The notes: a model not told the origin generated them from the sequence alone. A stretch of 64,000 bases of DNA from Zonotrichia leucophrys gambelii (GCF_028769735.1 NC_088169.1:43367229-43431228), one strand, 5' to 3'. Numbered from the stretch's first letter, positions 36,401 through 50,454 are shown. Numbers and translations are program-made.

Positions 36401-38857
36401 CATAAAAAATGTGCAAGAAAAAAAAATTTGGAAAAAATCTCTACTGTCCACATTTCAGAAATCCTGAATTTAGATTTAATGAGATTCTCAGTAACCAGCT
36501 AAACATTTACTAGACCAGGACATAATGGAGTACTCCTATCAGTAAGTACAGTAAAAGATCAATCATCTTTTTCTATAGGACTGATCCATAGAGAGCCTGA
36601 AGCATTGGTGTACTGAATTCCATGACTTCTTCCTCATCAGGCATTAGACTCTTAGGACACTGTAGAGGCTGGAAATCACCAAAAACTTTCTGTGCCTTAG
36701 AAATCAGCCACAAAGAAATGTTGAAGATCTAGCTAAAGTGACATCTTTTTGAAAGGTCTAGGTACTAAAGACATGCCAGTTGCAAAGACTCCTATCAGAA
36801 TAGCCTGAATATGTGTTTAGACTGATCTAAGTTATATTTAGGGTCTTCAGGCCTTTGTCAATGTGAATTTCAGCATTGGCAATTCATGTTTCCTGAATTC
36901 CAAATAAGTAATTCAACCATTAAACCGTAACTTTTATAATAAAGCCTTAGCTCTGCAGATAATAGGTGCACTGATGTTGAGCCTTTGATGCTCATGATTT
37001 CTTAAATAGTTGTATAATTTTTTTTTTCTATCTAGATAAGCACATCTTGTTAAGCAATTGCCTCCCTAGAAGACAAGTACTAGTTTAGGTTTTTTCAGGT
37101 AAATCCATCAAGGAAAAAAGGCCATCCTTGTGTCTTGTATCACTGTATTAATCAAATTGGGTGAGGGAAGGCAGAAAACAAAAGAACAAAAATACAAACG
37201 TAATATAAATGGTTATGTTGTTATTTTTAGAATGGCCATTAATACTTCTTTTATAAGAATATTTTCCTCCCCCCAGATGTTCATTTCAAAATGAACCAGT
37301 CAGAAGCAAGCATCAGGTCTGTAGGATAACTAAGTGAATTCAACAGGATAAATAAGCCAGCTATAGAAAATTTGCAGTAGAGCACAGAGCAGGCACAGAA
37401 ACCCACAATATCCCAAAATCAAGCACACAATGGAGGTGGCAATACCAGGTGATGGCTTGTATTTTGTAAAAAAATTACCATAAAATTATCGTTTTAACAA
37501 CTGCATTGGGCTGAACATGTCTTCATTACCAATCTTTCACTAGCGGCTGTACATTTTCTTGCTGTACAGGGAAAAATTAAAAGAATTTTTTCAATTTGTG
37601 TAAAAATACTACTTCATTAAATAAAGCAATGTTTAGGGATTACTCAAATTACTCTGTGTACTGTTTACCTCACTAGTTTATCTCTTCCTCTCAAAATATG
37701 CTCAAAAAATAACTATAGCTGAACAAACAAACAAACAAGCAGACATCCCCTCCCCCAGTTTATTATTCCATAGAATTTCTCTTAAATGAAATTGCTGGGA
37801 ATAAATTTCCTGTGCACTTGGAAGAGAAATCAAAATCAGTATGAAGAAATTATTTAACTGTGCTGCTTTTAATTAGATAGTGGCAAATTTCATTAGCAAT
37901 TTTGAACTATTATTCAACTATGAAAGGAAAAAAAAAACAAACAACAAACAGAAAACCAGAAGTAATTAATATTCAAAAGTAGAGCAAGTGTGTATTGCCA
38001 AGACATCCAAAATTCAGCTGATTCTCTCTTTGTACCTGGAAGATAAACTGAATTTTTCTTATTCAGGTACAAGGATGTCTAGGCTTTTTAAAATTCAATG
38101 TTTACTTCTAAAAAAAAATAATTTTTCTTCAAACTTTTTTTAAATTATGGTTACATTATGGAACTGTTCTTTGGCTGAACATGTATAGGGAAAGAGGGCC
38201 ATTTAGTTTATTTAGTGCTATTATTGACGGTTAAAAATTGTCTTTGTATTTGCAAGTAAATTTTCTTTTCAACAAAGCATACAAAACTCATAAAAATAAT
38301 TGTTAGCAAACAGTCAGAAGGACAATTCATTTTTTAAAATTTAATATAGGATTAGACATATGTGGAATCTTTAAAATTGGAAATACATCAAATTTTTCTT
38401 TAAAAACACAAAGAATATTAATATAGCCTGAAAAATGTATTGAAAATTGGAGTAGATTAATTTGATTAACATAGGAAGGATATACAACTTTTAAAACATT
38501 GTGTGTTTAAATATATTATGCTAAAAAATGACAAAACATCAAGTATTAAAATATTCAGTAGTCACATATTTCTTCAGCTCTTCATCAATTAGTCAAGGCC
38601 AAACCACTTACCATGCAGAATTCCAGATACATTGAAGATGGTGACTGAGCAGGTGAATTAAATGCCTAAAGTGTTGAAAAATACCAAGCAAAAAAAATAA
38701 AAGCAAGCTGCTCCTAAGTCAGTTGAGATCTATATTAGCTTGTAACACATAGAAAAGTGATGGTAGAATAATTATGAATTACTGTTTCTTGAACTCAAGA
38801 AGACAAAGAGAATGATGGAATTATTAGGAAATTACTAGGAAAAAATGTTGCTGAAGA
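30495..38857. other. AT-rich unique DNA, no gene seen
   Basis: This is one of the longest repeat-free stretches. Segments rich in TAAT and ATTA cores (about 33240-33610, 34440-34480 and 37860-37930) have the texture of conserved non-coding DNA, but conservation cannot be judged here. Simple repeats include a CCAA/CTAAA patch near 32698-32732, a GTTT run near 35522-35543 and AAAC units near 37723-37738. A 143-codon minus frame (34603-35034) matches nothing known to me. Confidence 0.55.
37997..38084. repeat. Nested inverted repeat (imperfect hairpin)
   Basis: The outer arms are 37997-38008 and 38073-38084, complementary over 12 bp with one mismatch (core AGACATCC/GGATGTCT). The inner arms TTGTACCTG (38030-38038) and CAGGTACAA (38064-38072) match perfectly. 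The two right-hand arms abut, while the left-hand arms are 21 nt apart, so the fold has a one-sided bulge. Partial pairing continues inside the inner stem. It is a candidate hairpin RNA or an ancient palindromic element. Confidence 0.6.
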
Positions 38858-39110
38858 ATCACAGAATCATAGAATTGTGGTTAAAAGGAAGCAGTGGAGT
38901 TCAACTGGTCCATCTCTCTGCTCAAGCAGGTGACCTAGAATAGGTTTGCCAGGACCATGTTGAGACAAATCTTTAATATCTCTAAGGATGGGAACTCTCA
39001 CCTCCTGGGTAACCTGTGCCAGAGCTCGATCATCCTCACAGTACAAAAGCATCTCCTGATTCTAGGAGGGAAGCTCCTATGTCCCCCAGATGGCAGGGAT
39101 TAAAACTAGA
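38858..39110 (-). mobile_element. CR1 LINE 3' fragment, antisense
   Basis: The left end holds the reverse complement of the CR1 terminus (TCACAGAATCATAGAATT). It is followed by recognisable 3' region sequence including CTGCTCAAGCAGGTGACCTA and AACCTGTGCCAGAGCTCG. About 250 bp is retained; the rest is 5'-truncated. Confidence 0.93.
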
Positions 39111-39949
39111 GACAGCTGAGAAGTTACATTCACATCATAACAGAATTTATAATTATATGGATATTTTAGGGTAAAATACAGTTGTTGTTCCCTGGATGGA
39201 ATGCAGTCGGCATGTTCCATTATGTTACTCCACACAACCATAAGCACCTGCTAAGGGAAATGGAATGGAGGGCAGAGCACAGTAGAAACACTCTGGCCAA
39301 GGATCTGTTGAAATCCTGTCAGGGATGGGAACTCAAAGGAACTTTGCAGGAGAGAAACCTCATAGGACCTGTCAGCCAGGGAAGATAAGAAATGTCTTGC
39401 TGCTGAATCAAAAACTGTGGAGAAATCGTTCTTCTCAGGTAAACCTAGTACATTTTAGCCTAGTTCTAATATTTATGCACACCTGCATCCTAAAGTTACC
39501 AACCTCCAAGGTGTGACCACCCTTCACTGGGAATGCCATCTATTGATTTTGACTTTATCTTTAAAAGCAAAGCAAGATAATTTTACGCCAATCAGTAACA
39601 AAAGTATGCATGACTAGTGTAAGTCAAGCTCCACCTAAAAACAAAGAAATAAAATAAAAGTAAGTCAAAAATGTGGAAAAAGTTATGTGGGACTCCATCA
39701 TAACTGCTGACATCAGTCAATGGGCTGAACCTGTCCTCTCCCCCATAGGGATGCTCACTAGGTAAGAACCGTATTCTGTGCATGCTGAGTACTTTTGTTG
39801 GGGATTACAGCTTGTCTGTGTATTGCCTTCAATGTGTCTTTGCAGTCAGAGGCTTTCATCAACAATCCTCAAACCTTCACCTGTCAGACTTTTATACTAA
39901 AGAGTGTTATTCTGTAAATTTACAGTGTGAGTCCTTCAAGGGCACTGGC

Positions 39950-40440
39950 AGTCACCATCAGTGATATACTTGAATTAAGTGGGAAGATGTGCTGAGGGGT
40001 CATGAAGTGATGTGTGAGGGGGTGTGTGCCCCAAAATCAAACTGCTCTCTGATCCAGAAGGACTGTTCAGTGAAGGACCTCTGACAGACTGGTTGGACAC
40101 AAGGCTCTTGGCTTTTCTGAAGAGCTGACAGACAATATTAAATTGAATATTGAATATTAAAGGTAGAGACGTTGAGTATTAATTAAGGCATTGACTATTA
40201 AGGGTAGAGGAAATCTCCCCACACTAAGGGTTGAGGAGATCTCCCCTTTTTTAACATGAGAACCCCGAGTTCCTTCCACAGCTATCTGCTGCTTATATGG
40301 CCTTCCCCCAGCACACACTAATGTGTGGGGCTATTCTCTGCCAGGTAAAGGACTATGTCTTTCCCCTTGTGAGGGCTCTGTCAGCCCATTTCTGCAGACA
40401 GTTTGGTCCTCCAGAATGGCAGCACAAACACGGTTTAAAA
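39950..40440 (+). mobile_element. Possible old ERV internal/LTR junction remnant
   Basis: The stretch includes GTGTGTGCCCCAAAATCAAA and two similar purine-rich motifs, AAAGGTAGAGACG and AAGGGTAGAGGAA, that resemble polypurine tracts placed before a 3' LTR in bird ERVL elements. Composition is less AT-rich than on either side. No ends, duplications or coding frames can be defined, so this is a weak call. Confidence 0.22.
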
Positions 40441-43400
40441 CTTGCAATCATCATGTAGCTGGATAGAAAGAATCATCTTCAAGACAGAAAGCAAATATGC
40501 CATTGGCAAAAACAGTATTCACTGCAGTCTAAAGAGCAAAAAAATTTTTCTGTTTAGTTATGTGGATTACACTACTCAGATAAAAACAAAGTGAGTTTTG
40601 GCCTTATCAGCTCTTACACTTTGTGTTTGATTTTATATGATGGTTTTCTAGTGCTAATAACTTTGGCATGTTAATCCTTCAGACAAAAACTCTGCAGATT
40701 GCAACCAATTTTGCCAATGTAAACGATAAAAAATGCCCAATATCAATCACAGATTATCACAATAAGTCTTACAAATCATCAGGTATTTTAAAATTTAAGT
40801 CATGAATACTTAGCTGCCTTCTAATTTTCAATTTTTCTGCCAAATAATTTTGCAGGTTCTTCATTGATAAAGAAAATGCTATGTTGTGTACAACATTAGA
40901 CCTTCTCCTGGCCTTTCTTTAGGCTTCATTGCTTTGCACAGCTGGGGATGTTCTCATTTTCCATTGTATAAATGACAGCTTGGTGTGTAAGGACAGAAAA
41001 GAGGAAGTTGGCAATGAAAGAACATCATGTGTCTGGATCATTTCTCATAAGATGGAAAAATGGAAAATTAAAAGAACCATACTCTTCTTTTTAGCATTTT
41101 TACCTCATTTTTTTTTTGTCCAAAAAACCTGCATGGTTCCTAAAAGATGTATTTCACTCTATAGGTTATCTGCTTTTTTCCTGTGAAGTGAGGTTAAAAA
41201 AAAAAAGGATGATTAGATATTTACGATCTGCTGTGATTTGATCACCAAAGTCATTTGAGGCCCTGATAACTTCTAGGGACAGACTGCCCTGAGGGAAAAG
41301 GGAGTGAGAGCATCTGTGGCCTTTGTTTCACCTGATACAATGCATTTGTCCTCAGTCCTGCAGTGTGCTTACAGCCACTCAGCTGCACAAATTCCTTTCT
41401 TCACACTACTGTCCCAGAGACCTGCTTCCCCTCCATAAATCTCAACTCAAACCGTGATTCCTTTCTATAACTATTCCTCTCCTTCATAGTTTGCTCATTA
41501 ACTTTGAAATAATTTAGCAAAACTTAAGTCTTACAAGCATGTGGACAGGGCCTGCCATCTATTTCTGTCACATATGTAGCTAATGAGAGGAATGAGAGGC
41601 TAAAAGTACACATAGAGAATCCAACATTGTTAATCTGAGGTGGCTTCAAGGAAATGACAAATGGAGCTGGTTTTGGGTTTTTTTTCAAAAATAACTATTT
41701 TGCAAAGCATCTTTGTCAAGAACTAAAAAGGCAAGATAACTCAGGTTTAAGATTGACACCTTAATTGCAAACAGCAGCCTAAAAAATGCCATAAAGAAAA
41801 GTGATGTCTGCAAATATGGGATTTAACATGTCAATTTGTTTGGATGGAGATTTGTCAAGATTAGAGGTAAAAATTACACATAATTTCTCCTTGGAAATAT
41901 GTAGTAGGCAACCTAGTTGAAATCATGTCTTCTTCCTATCTCCCGTTATCAGTGAGTTGTGCACATTCCAGATAACATCTCATGATGCTGATTCTGTGAT
42001 TCCGTACTTCCCAATGCATTTCTAGTACATATTACACGGTACAGGACATAATTTTTGACAATAACTTCTTCCCTGTTAAACAGTATTTCAAGATGTCCAC
42101 AGCAGCATTCACAACTGATTATTCGTTGTTTGTGTTTGGGACTTTTTCTTTTAGAAGTAAGATATAGCAGTGGGTGAATTTGTGCTACTTTCTTATAAAT
42201 TTATTGAGGGCATACATAATTTGTCTGAAAGTCTCATTCCATTCCTTGAAACACACAGAATGTGCTTCGGAGATGTATCAAATGCTAATAGCTACCATCA
42301 ACCTCAGCCACCAAGGACAATTATAATGTGTAAAATCCAGGAAGTTGTCACAGACATTGTCAATGAGGGAAGAACACAATAATGAAAAGTGCTCACACAG
42401 AGGGCAGAGGGAGAGTTTGTGCTACAGGTGGTTACATTAAGCTCTGAACTGTGCTGTATAACAGAACACAAAAGAAGCAGCAAAAGGCTCTACATGAGAT
42501 TCTTTAATCCATTAGACTTGAGGTGAAGAAAGGACTCAAGCACCCCTTACTCAAGAATGGTTAGTAAACACACTGATAAATCTCCATCAGACACACAGAT
42601 GTCAAGCAAAACTGGTAGGGAAACCAAATTACTCGGTTATTTAGCTCTGCAGCAATCTAACAAAACAAGCCACAAGGAGTATTTTCCTTCTCTTTAAACC
42701 AAATCAGAATTTGATATTATAATAATTTGTTATTATAATCTGAAGATTATGATATTTGAAAAACAAAAAAAAAAAAAAAATTATGTCTAAGGAAGATTAG
42801 GGGACAGTAAGACTCTACACTGTAAGGCATCCATTGAACAATGTGCAGTGACCAATCAGGAGAACAAAAGTTTACTCTTAGCCTTTGGTTCCTGGTATTT
42901 TGCCTCAATGTACTTCAGATACCATGTCATCTCTGAGAATCTGGGAAACAGGCAGTTCAAGCCACATTTATGACTGCTTTTTTAAAAGAAAATGTCACCA
43001 TTGTGCCTTAGCACCTAAATCCAGTATTGGGCATGTGTAACATAATAAATAACCTTTTCCACCAGGGAGACTAATCTCCTAAAATATGCCAAGATCCTTT
43101 TGAGGACCCTTTTAAAGTCAAACCAAACTAATTTTTTAAAATTCAAACCAGATTTTTTTTTTAAATTTTCTATATCTGATTTCAGTATTTCAAGTCTTGT
43201 CCAGTCTCATTATCTGGACGGTCCCCTATGGCACCTAATTTATGTTTTTGAAAAGTATTAGTGCAATATTAAAAATTTACCCTCTTCTTTCAGTACAAAA
43301 TTCTACTGAAATTGCTTGTACTATAATTACCTTTTTTCCTCCCACATCATGTGTTTCCATCCTTATCACAGTCACTACTTGTTTCTGAAGTCTATCTTTA

Positions 43401-46156
43401 AACCCACTAACATTTTTTGACCCAGGATTTACATTAATTTCTTCTTTTTCTTCTTTTATATATTTATACACACAATTCTACACTTACATACAAACAGAGC
43501 ATTTGAACTCAAACTTCAGAATGGTGCATAGAATAATCCACCAGAGGACAAAACAAAATAATAAGACACTGTCTATCCCATTTTGGCTAAGGTGATTGCC
43601 AGTGCTACATGGCAATCACACATTTTCATATACTTGAAACAAACATAAGTTTGCTCATGCTAAAAGTTTTATTTTTATTTCTTATTGCCTCAATCCGATT
43701 ACTTTTTAGATGAATAAGCTGTCTGACCTTAAAGAAAATGTAATTTCTTGTCACATAATGCAGTTTTCTTAAATTAGAACAAATATATCTTTTCTTGATC
43801 AATTTTCATTTCATAGCTTTGACTTGTGCTTCAGCATCTGAAGATATAAGAGGCCAATCTGTGAAAGTGCTGCACTTCCATGCTGAAAATGCATTTCATG
43901 TTTTTCTGTTGATTAAAAAAGCATATGACAAATACAAAATAAAAAAAATTGTCCACAACCTTTCAATACTCAAAGGAGAAAGATGTAACTGTTTTAATCA
44001 ACAGAAAAAGTGCCTTTCTGGATGATTCAATGAATGAAATAAACAGAGAAAATTTATTTTCACTGGAGGCAAGGGTGAGGAATGACACCTTGGCTACACA
44101 CTTGCATATATATCCACCTGACCAACATGCATCCATTTCAGATGCTGGCAGCCTTTCTCTTGGTTTATTTGCTTTGTTTTTGCAGGTGAAGGAAACCATG
44201 GGGGAGATGTTTAATTGAACTCTGGTGTGAAGAACACACACAGCTAAAGCAGAATGGTTCCAGCTTTCACTTACAAATTACACAAAATCCTCAGGGATCT
44301 TTAACTGGTAGACATTTGGAGGAAATTAAAAGCTAATGTGTGCAGTTCTACTTTTTACATGCACAGACATCAAATGTATAAAGACACTGGCTTCTCTTCT
44401 GTTGCAGCAAATTCATAATAAATACTCAAGGTATAAGGTTAAATCTCATGAAGTAAGGTAAGAGTTCAGTACCAAATCATGCACTTGCAATATAACATGA
44501 GCCTAGACATTTTCAGCCTTAAACTGTTTAAATAAATGCCGAACATTTTTTTTTTTGATGTGCAAAAATCTGGCTCTAGTGTGGAATTAGAGAAGGTCCT
44601 TGTTGAATACTACAATGTGAATTATGCCCAGGAGAATACAGTAAATTATGTTCTGGGATGGCATTAAAGCTCTTATACATAAGCTTTCAACACCTCTATC
44701 CAGAGAAGAAAAATGCTTTAAATATTTCCCATTTAGGACTTCAGCAACTCAGGAGAAAGAGTATGTTCAAGTTATGGCACAGGTTGAGTGCTGGTCACAG
44801 GGGACTCATGAAAGCTCATGGTCATATTCTTCTTTTCTGTAGGTTATGAAAAATGTGTGCATGTGTATAAAGGACGAATTGGGATAATATTATGTTTGTT
44901 TTGCCCTAGTTTCAGAAAGATGCCATCCTTAGGAGAGAGCAGTGTGTAAACAGTCAACTTAAGAAGTAATTATTTGCAAACATGATCTGAGAAAATATTG
45001 GATCATCCCACAAATGGACTTTTAGAAATCAGTCAGCAGCTAATATATGAAGAGTTGATGAATTATATCAAATGTATGCTTTAAAAATACAAGGAGAAAC
45101 AATGGAATTTAAAAGGCAAAGGTTGATTTTGTGGGTTTAGAGGATTCCAAAGAACAAAAAAATCCAGCTGTTTCCTTAGAAACCTAAATATTGGCTTCTA
45201 GATGAACACCTTGCTGAGTTGTTCCTTAAGAATAAAGGGAATCAGAAAATGGGATCTGTGAGACATAAATGTTATCTATACCTGAAAAAGGCTCATTTTG
45301 TAGTTAGCGAAGAGAAATAGCTATTGTAAAGACAACTAGGATTACTAATGTTTAAGTTTCTAATACTAACTGAGATGAATTGTACCTCAAGTATATGTAA
45401 GATACAACAGCAATATAGAATACAGAGAGGCTGTATTTGAGCCTAGTAGAAAACATGGACAGAGATGGGATTTATTTGGAGCTGAAAATATAAATGCTAC
45501 ACAAAATTTATTACAATTTAAACTAGCAAGTCTTCAACAGATTCTCATACAGCTGGCTTTAAGTCAGTATACACAGATCTTTGGTTTCACCTACAGAGCT
45601 GATTCAACAGATCCCATTCAAAATATCTATATTTCCTACTTATATTTCTTACCTATTTATCCTGTATTTGTACACCTGACATCACCAACCTGAAATTTCC
45701 AGAAGCAATATGGATAAAGGTTAAGTGTTTTGAAGTTGAAGTTCTTTTTTAATCAAATCTTTTGTAAGTGTTTAAAAAAAATAGCATAGAAACTAATAGC
45801 AGCAGGCTTGTCAGAATATTGAAACAGTCTGATAAAGTAGTACTTCTGGAGGAAAAAGTTCCAATAAATGGAAATGTAAAAGAGCATTATCTGAAAAAAA
45901 AAAACCCTCAAACACAAAAAATCCCAAACAAAACCCCAAACAAACGCCTACAATTGTAATAATGAATGTAACTCTCTTTCACTTGCAATGTGTTACCATA
46001 TTGGTATACAAAACACGGAACTTTGGATAGCTTTTTTTTTTCTTCTGATTTACAGAAGTATGATTTCACTCTAATAAAGCAAAAAGGGATTCAGTTTCTA
46101 ATACTTTTTGTGTACTTTGTCTGTAATGGTGTAGAGAGAATGTAATTGAGTCTTTT

Positions 46157-46184
46157 TATGTTTAGAATTCTATGTTTAGAATTC
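46157..46184 (+). repeat. Exact 14-bp tandem duplication
   Basis: TATGTTTAGAATTC occurs twice in direct succession with no mismatch. Confidence 0.9.
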
Positions 46185-46560
46185 TTAAGACTGAAATGAA
46201 GAAGAGCAATTCATCTTAGAAAAAAAAATTAGAAACTTCAAAAAGATGGATTAGTTTTACTTTTAAAAAACCTTACTGTGATTAATACTGAAAATATTAT
46301 AAAAAATTTTAATTTTAACTTGTACAATCTGTATTTCTTGAATTATTTTTTCATGAGATTTTGATCAAGTGACCAAATATGTTGCCCAGATAAGCTTATA
46401 AAATTGTTTTTACCTCAGCAATCCCTATAGCATAGAACACACAGAAAAATTCTTACTGTGTTTAAAGCATATTTTTGTCAGCCTCAATGGTAACTTATCA
46501 AAGTATGCAAATACCTAATGGGGATGAGTGAAAAAGATGTTGTCAGATGTTTCTTGGTAC

Positions 46561-46833
46561 CACCCTGTGACAGATGAGGGGCAATAAGCACAAAGTGAAA
46601 TTCAGTAACTTCCATCTCAGCGTAAGAAAAAAACATTTAATAGTGACAGTGATCAAAGGCTGGAGGAGGTTGCCCAGAAAGGTTGGGAGCATCCATCCTT
46701 GCAGATATTTTAAATCCAACTGAACAAAGTTCTGGGCAACCTGTTCTAGTTGGCTCTGCTTTGAACAGGCATGTCAGCTTTGATGATTCCAGTGACTCCT
46801 TCCAATCTCATTTACTCGTCATTCTTTGAATCA
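46561..46833 (+). mobile_element. CR1 LINE 3' fragment
   Basis: The order of motifs follows the CR1 3' region: GATGAGGGGCAATAAGCACA, a degraded CCATCTCAGCGTAAG segment, GGAGGTTGCCCAGAAAGG, then TGGGCAACCTGTTCTAGT, TGATGATTCCAGTGACTCCT and a worn-down terminus ending ATTCTTTGAA. Divergence is high, so the copy is fairly old. Confidence 0.88.
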
Positions 46834-49800
46834 AAAGGCAATAAAGCAGCTACAGTGTTAATCCAGGTATTTATTTGAAACAAACAACTCCAAAGCAACA
46901 GATTATGATCAAGACACGTTCTACTGCTGAAAAAGAGTTTCCTAACACAGATGATCATACTAAACACTGTCTCACTGGAGCACTTTTCATTGAATCAGAG
47001 CAGAAATAAATAACAGTTCAAATTTTTCATTTCTGTGCCTATGCATTGGAAGAATGAGGACTGTACTGACTGTTGTACAAAGAGAGAGGGAGAGAATTAC
47101 AACACTTCTGACTGGCCAAAAATTGTCTTTGCCTTAGTGATGGCACATCTTTTATTCCAGCCTCCCACCCCTGCTGTTGCCAGGCTCAGTTTCTTGCAGT
47201 GCACAGAAACAGAATCCTCAAGACAGTCGTTGTTCTTTTTGTTCTTCTTTACTTATAAAACATTCAATTTCTGGAAGGAAATGTTTTGTTTTTTGGGGTA
47301 GGTTCAGAATTTAGGATTGAAACTCTCTAGGAAAGCATTTCTTAGTTCTAGTACTAGATACGCTAGCAAAATGAAATGAAAAGCTTTTTTTTTTTTTTTA
47401 CATAGGTGACATGGAAAAAGGCATGCAAAAATCAAAGCACACCAATTGAGAAAGCAAACTGAAAAGCACACCTTTTTCTTTACCTTGTATTGATATAAAG
47501 GACCATTTTCCTTAGCAACTGCAATACTGAGGGGCAATGCTTTTCACTGTATTTCAAGTCAATAATTCTGATAATGGTTTCAACAAACCAAATTAGTAGC
47601 AAGACTGAATGCATTTTAACGGGATTTTTTTAAAGAATACTCTTGATGTTGTCTGCAAATTACATCTCCCACTGCATCTGGCTAAGCTCCAACCCTCTCC
47701 CACCAGGTAGTTTTAAAATACTAGATCACTTTAATAAAATTAGAAGATCCACATTGCTTTAATATCTAGCCCTAGTACACAGTGGGAATACCATCTATAC
47801 TGGTCTATATTATATACCATTCTATAATGGTGTATATATATAATGGTATATATATATATCTATAATGCTCTTTATGTAATTAGCTCTTCCACAATTATGA
47901 ACTTGGAAAAAAGTATCCATTTGAAGAACATCAGTGGGATTCCAAAAATCCAAAGGAAAACAGAAAGCTTGGTAACTTTCTTTGATACCAAAGTGACTTC
48001 TTATTCACAGGCAGGTATTTCTTTTCTTTAAAGTTCCTGAACGTCCCTCCCTCAGCAATATACAAAATATTTAATACTTTAATTACTTTAATTCTTGAAT
48101 AGTTATTCTCATACAATCATGCTGAATTATGGGACCTGATATGCCATGAACTTCCAGAGGGCTGGAAACTATCCAATGGCTACTTAGCAGAACACAGACA
48201 AGATTTATGAAAAACTATAACTCAGAGTACGTTTATTCTTGTGAAATGTCAGTGAGTTAACTGGTTTATATAGAAAAGTGAAACTCTTTTTTTCAGTCAT
48301 AGCATATATCAGTTATAGTTACAGCCATGTACTGACATCCATCATCATTCATTTTCTGGTGAGGCATATATGCATTTACTTTTGTTTAGGGATCTTACTT
48401 CCCACACTGCTTTTCAGTTACTGTAGATAAGTCTAAAAAAATAAACGCTGAGGCATCATGAATTTCTGGTTGTTTACATACAGTCTAATAACTTAAGATA
48501 CCAACTTGTTGCAAATGGAGCTGTACAGGTACAAAGAGTATTCTCAAGACCCTCCCATTTCAGGATTTTCTCTTTCATGAAGTACTCAAAAAAGAAAACA
48601 ATCTAGGACTCAAGACATAGAGAAGCTTTGTGAATTATTTTTTAACTGCTAGCTCTGAAAAGAATACCCATTTCTCTGAACAAAAGAATTAATATTTATG
48701 ACTGTAGAAGCATAGTCACTTTCTTGGGTTTGCATGCCAGAGTATGCAAAGATAGGTAATTCTCTTCAAATGCATAAGATTAAAATGCAGATAGGCTAAA
48801 TGTACCTTTTCATCTTTGCAGGATGCAATGTGTTTTGTAAACCAGAGGATTAAATAATAGCTTTGCCTGCATCTCCCCACAGGAGACCTCCACAGAGGCT
48901 GAATTGTCTTTTACAAGAAAGAAAGGATCATTTCACTTTCTTGACTTGAAAGACAGGATAAGTATTGTCTCCAGGGCAGACTTAAAACCCATAAATATGG
49001 TTCCCTAGGCTCTGAGAAAGACTAGACTGAAACCACAGCATTGTCAGTGTACATATTCTGCTCTAGGTAGTTTGAGGCATTTTAGTCTCTGTGCTGCAAA
49101 TAATAGATCTTATTCTGAGGCACTTAGGTAGTCACAGGATATATATTTTGTTTAAGGTTCCATGACATAAAATTTAGGAGATGAAGCATCAGCTCAGAAT
49201 TCCCCTTCCAAACCACAAGTAAATGAATCTTTGCTTTCAAAATCCTTGGTTTGATATGGTCTGTTTCATCTGAATCAAGCTCAGTGTTTTCTATGTTCAG
49301 GAAATATCCCAGTCACAAAGTCATTGAGCTCTTTCCTTTTGGTTTGGTGTTTTCTTCCTCATCAGGAAGGCAGATGTTGATTTTCACGTTGGCTAGGTAA
49401 ATGATTAAACTTCTGGGTAGCAAATCTTTCTCTACTTTTCTGACCCAATGCATGTGTTTGGGGTAGATACACATACATTTGCTGACATAATTTCTCATCA
49501 TTCCTTGCCCCCAAAATACCTATTGAAACAAGCTCCTCCAAAAATAAATCTAAATAAATTTATGGGCAAAATAAATATATATATCTAAATAAATTTATAG
49601 CCTGAAAAACGTCACCCTGGATCTATCTGTGGCTTTTTATTTTATGTATAAACTTTGCATGCTGGAGTTACTTTATGTGCTGTTAGCTGTCAGTACAAGG
49701 AAGAAAGTTTTTGCCAACTCTGATTTGGGGACCTAGATACTACTGCTTACAGGACTTTGCACAGTGCTTTGCTAACACCTTTATCATCTAACTCAGAGGT

Positions 49801-50109
49801 CTTGGGAAAAAACTGCAGAGATTTTGCTGTTCACTTCAGGAAAAAGAAAAGATGCTCCTCTCAGTCTTAAGAACTGGCCCTGACAAAAGCAGATGAACTA
49901 TGGCTGAGGAGGGGATAAGGGGAAACACAGTGAGCAGATTCTGCTTGTGGTACAGACTGAGCAGAAAGCTTTATGTATAGAGTGGTGCTGCACAGTAGTT
50001 GTGCTGCTATGACTGGGGCTAAAAGTTGGAATTTATGGATAAATTTGAAGTAACTTGTGGATTCAGCAAAATATACTGACATAGAAAAAAAATCCTGCGC
50101 CAGTTTGTT
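46834..50109. other. AT-rich unique DNA, no gene seen
   Basis: No transposon or exon recognised. A TA-rich patch with a partly self-complementary ATACCATT...AATGGTGTAT motif lies at about 47802-47865. Confidence 0.6.
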
Positions 50110-50345
50110 CTGTGTGCGTGTATATATATGTATACATATATAAATATAAATATATATATGTATTTAATATATATTATATATACAATTATTTTATTAAATA
50201 TATATTAAATATATATTAAATATACATATATGTATATTTATATATAATATATAATTTTATATATATTTGTATGTATATTATATACATAAATATATTTACT
50301 ATATATATTTAATGTATATATATAAAAATATATATCTATAACATT
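50110..50345. repeat. AT island of TATATA/AATATA repeats
   Basis: About 235 bp is almost wholly A and T, with irregular ATATAT, TATTAAATATA and TATGTATATTTA units. Many sub-segments are self-complementary, so cruciform extrusion or a replication-fragile site is possible. It lies about 110 bp from the CR1 fragment that follows. Confidence 0.9.
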
Positions 50346-50454
50346 TTAATTGTTTTGACTTAAAATACTGTTTTACACTTATCTAAACTACACTGGAAAG
50401 TGTGTAAAGAATAAAATGCATACTTCAAGGAAATACTATTTTTCAGCATCCTGG

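Larger units (their letters stand above)
39111..46560. other. AT-rich unique DNA, no gene seen
   Basis: No exon is recognisable. A possible retroviral remnant lies at about 39950-40440. Simple tracts include a 16-A run at 42765-42780. A 14-bp unit TATGTTTAGAATTC is tandemly duplicated at 46157-46184. A good splice-acceptor-like sequence near 44160-44186 has no exon to go with it. Confidence 0.55.

Noticed and set aside
44155..44218. Good 3' splice-acceptor-like sequence (pyrimidine-rich, ending TTTTTGCAG/GTG)
   Set aside because: The downstream frame stops after about ten codons and no donor or partner exon is seen. Such acceptors are frequent by chance.
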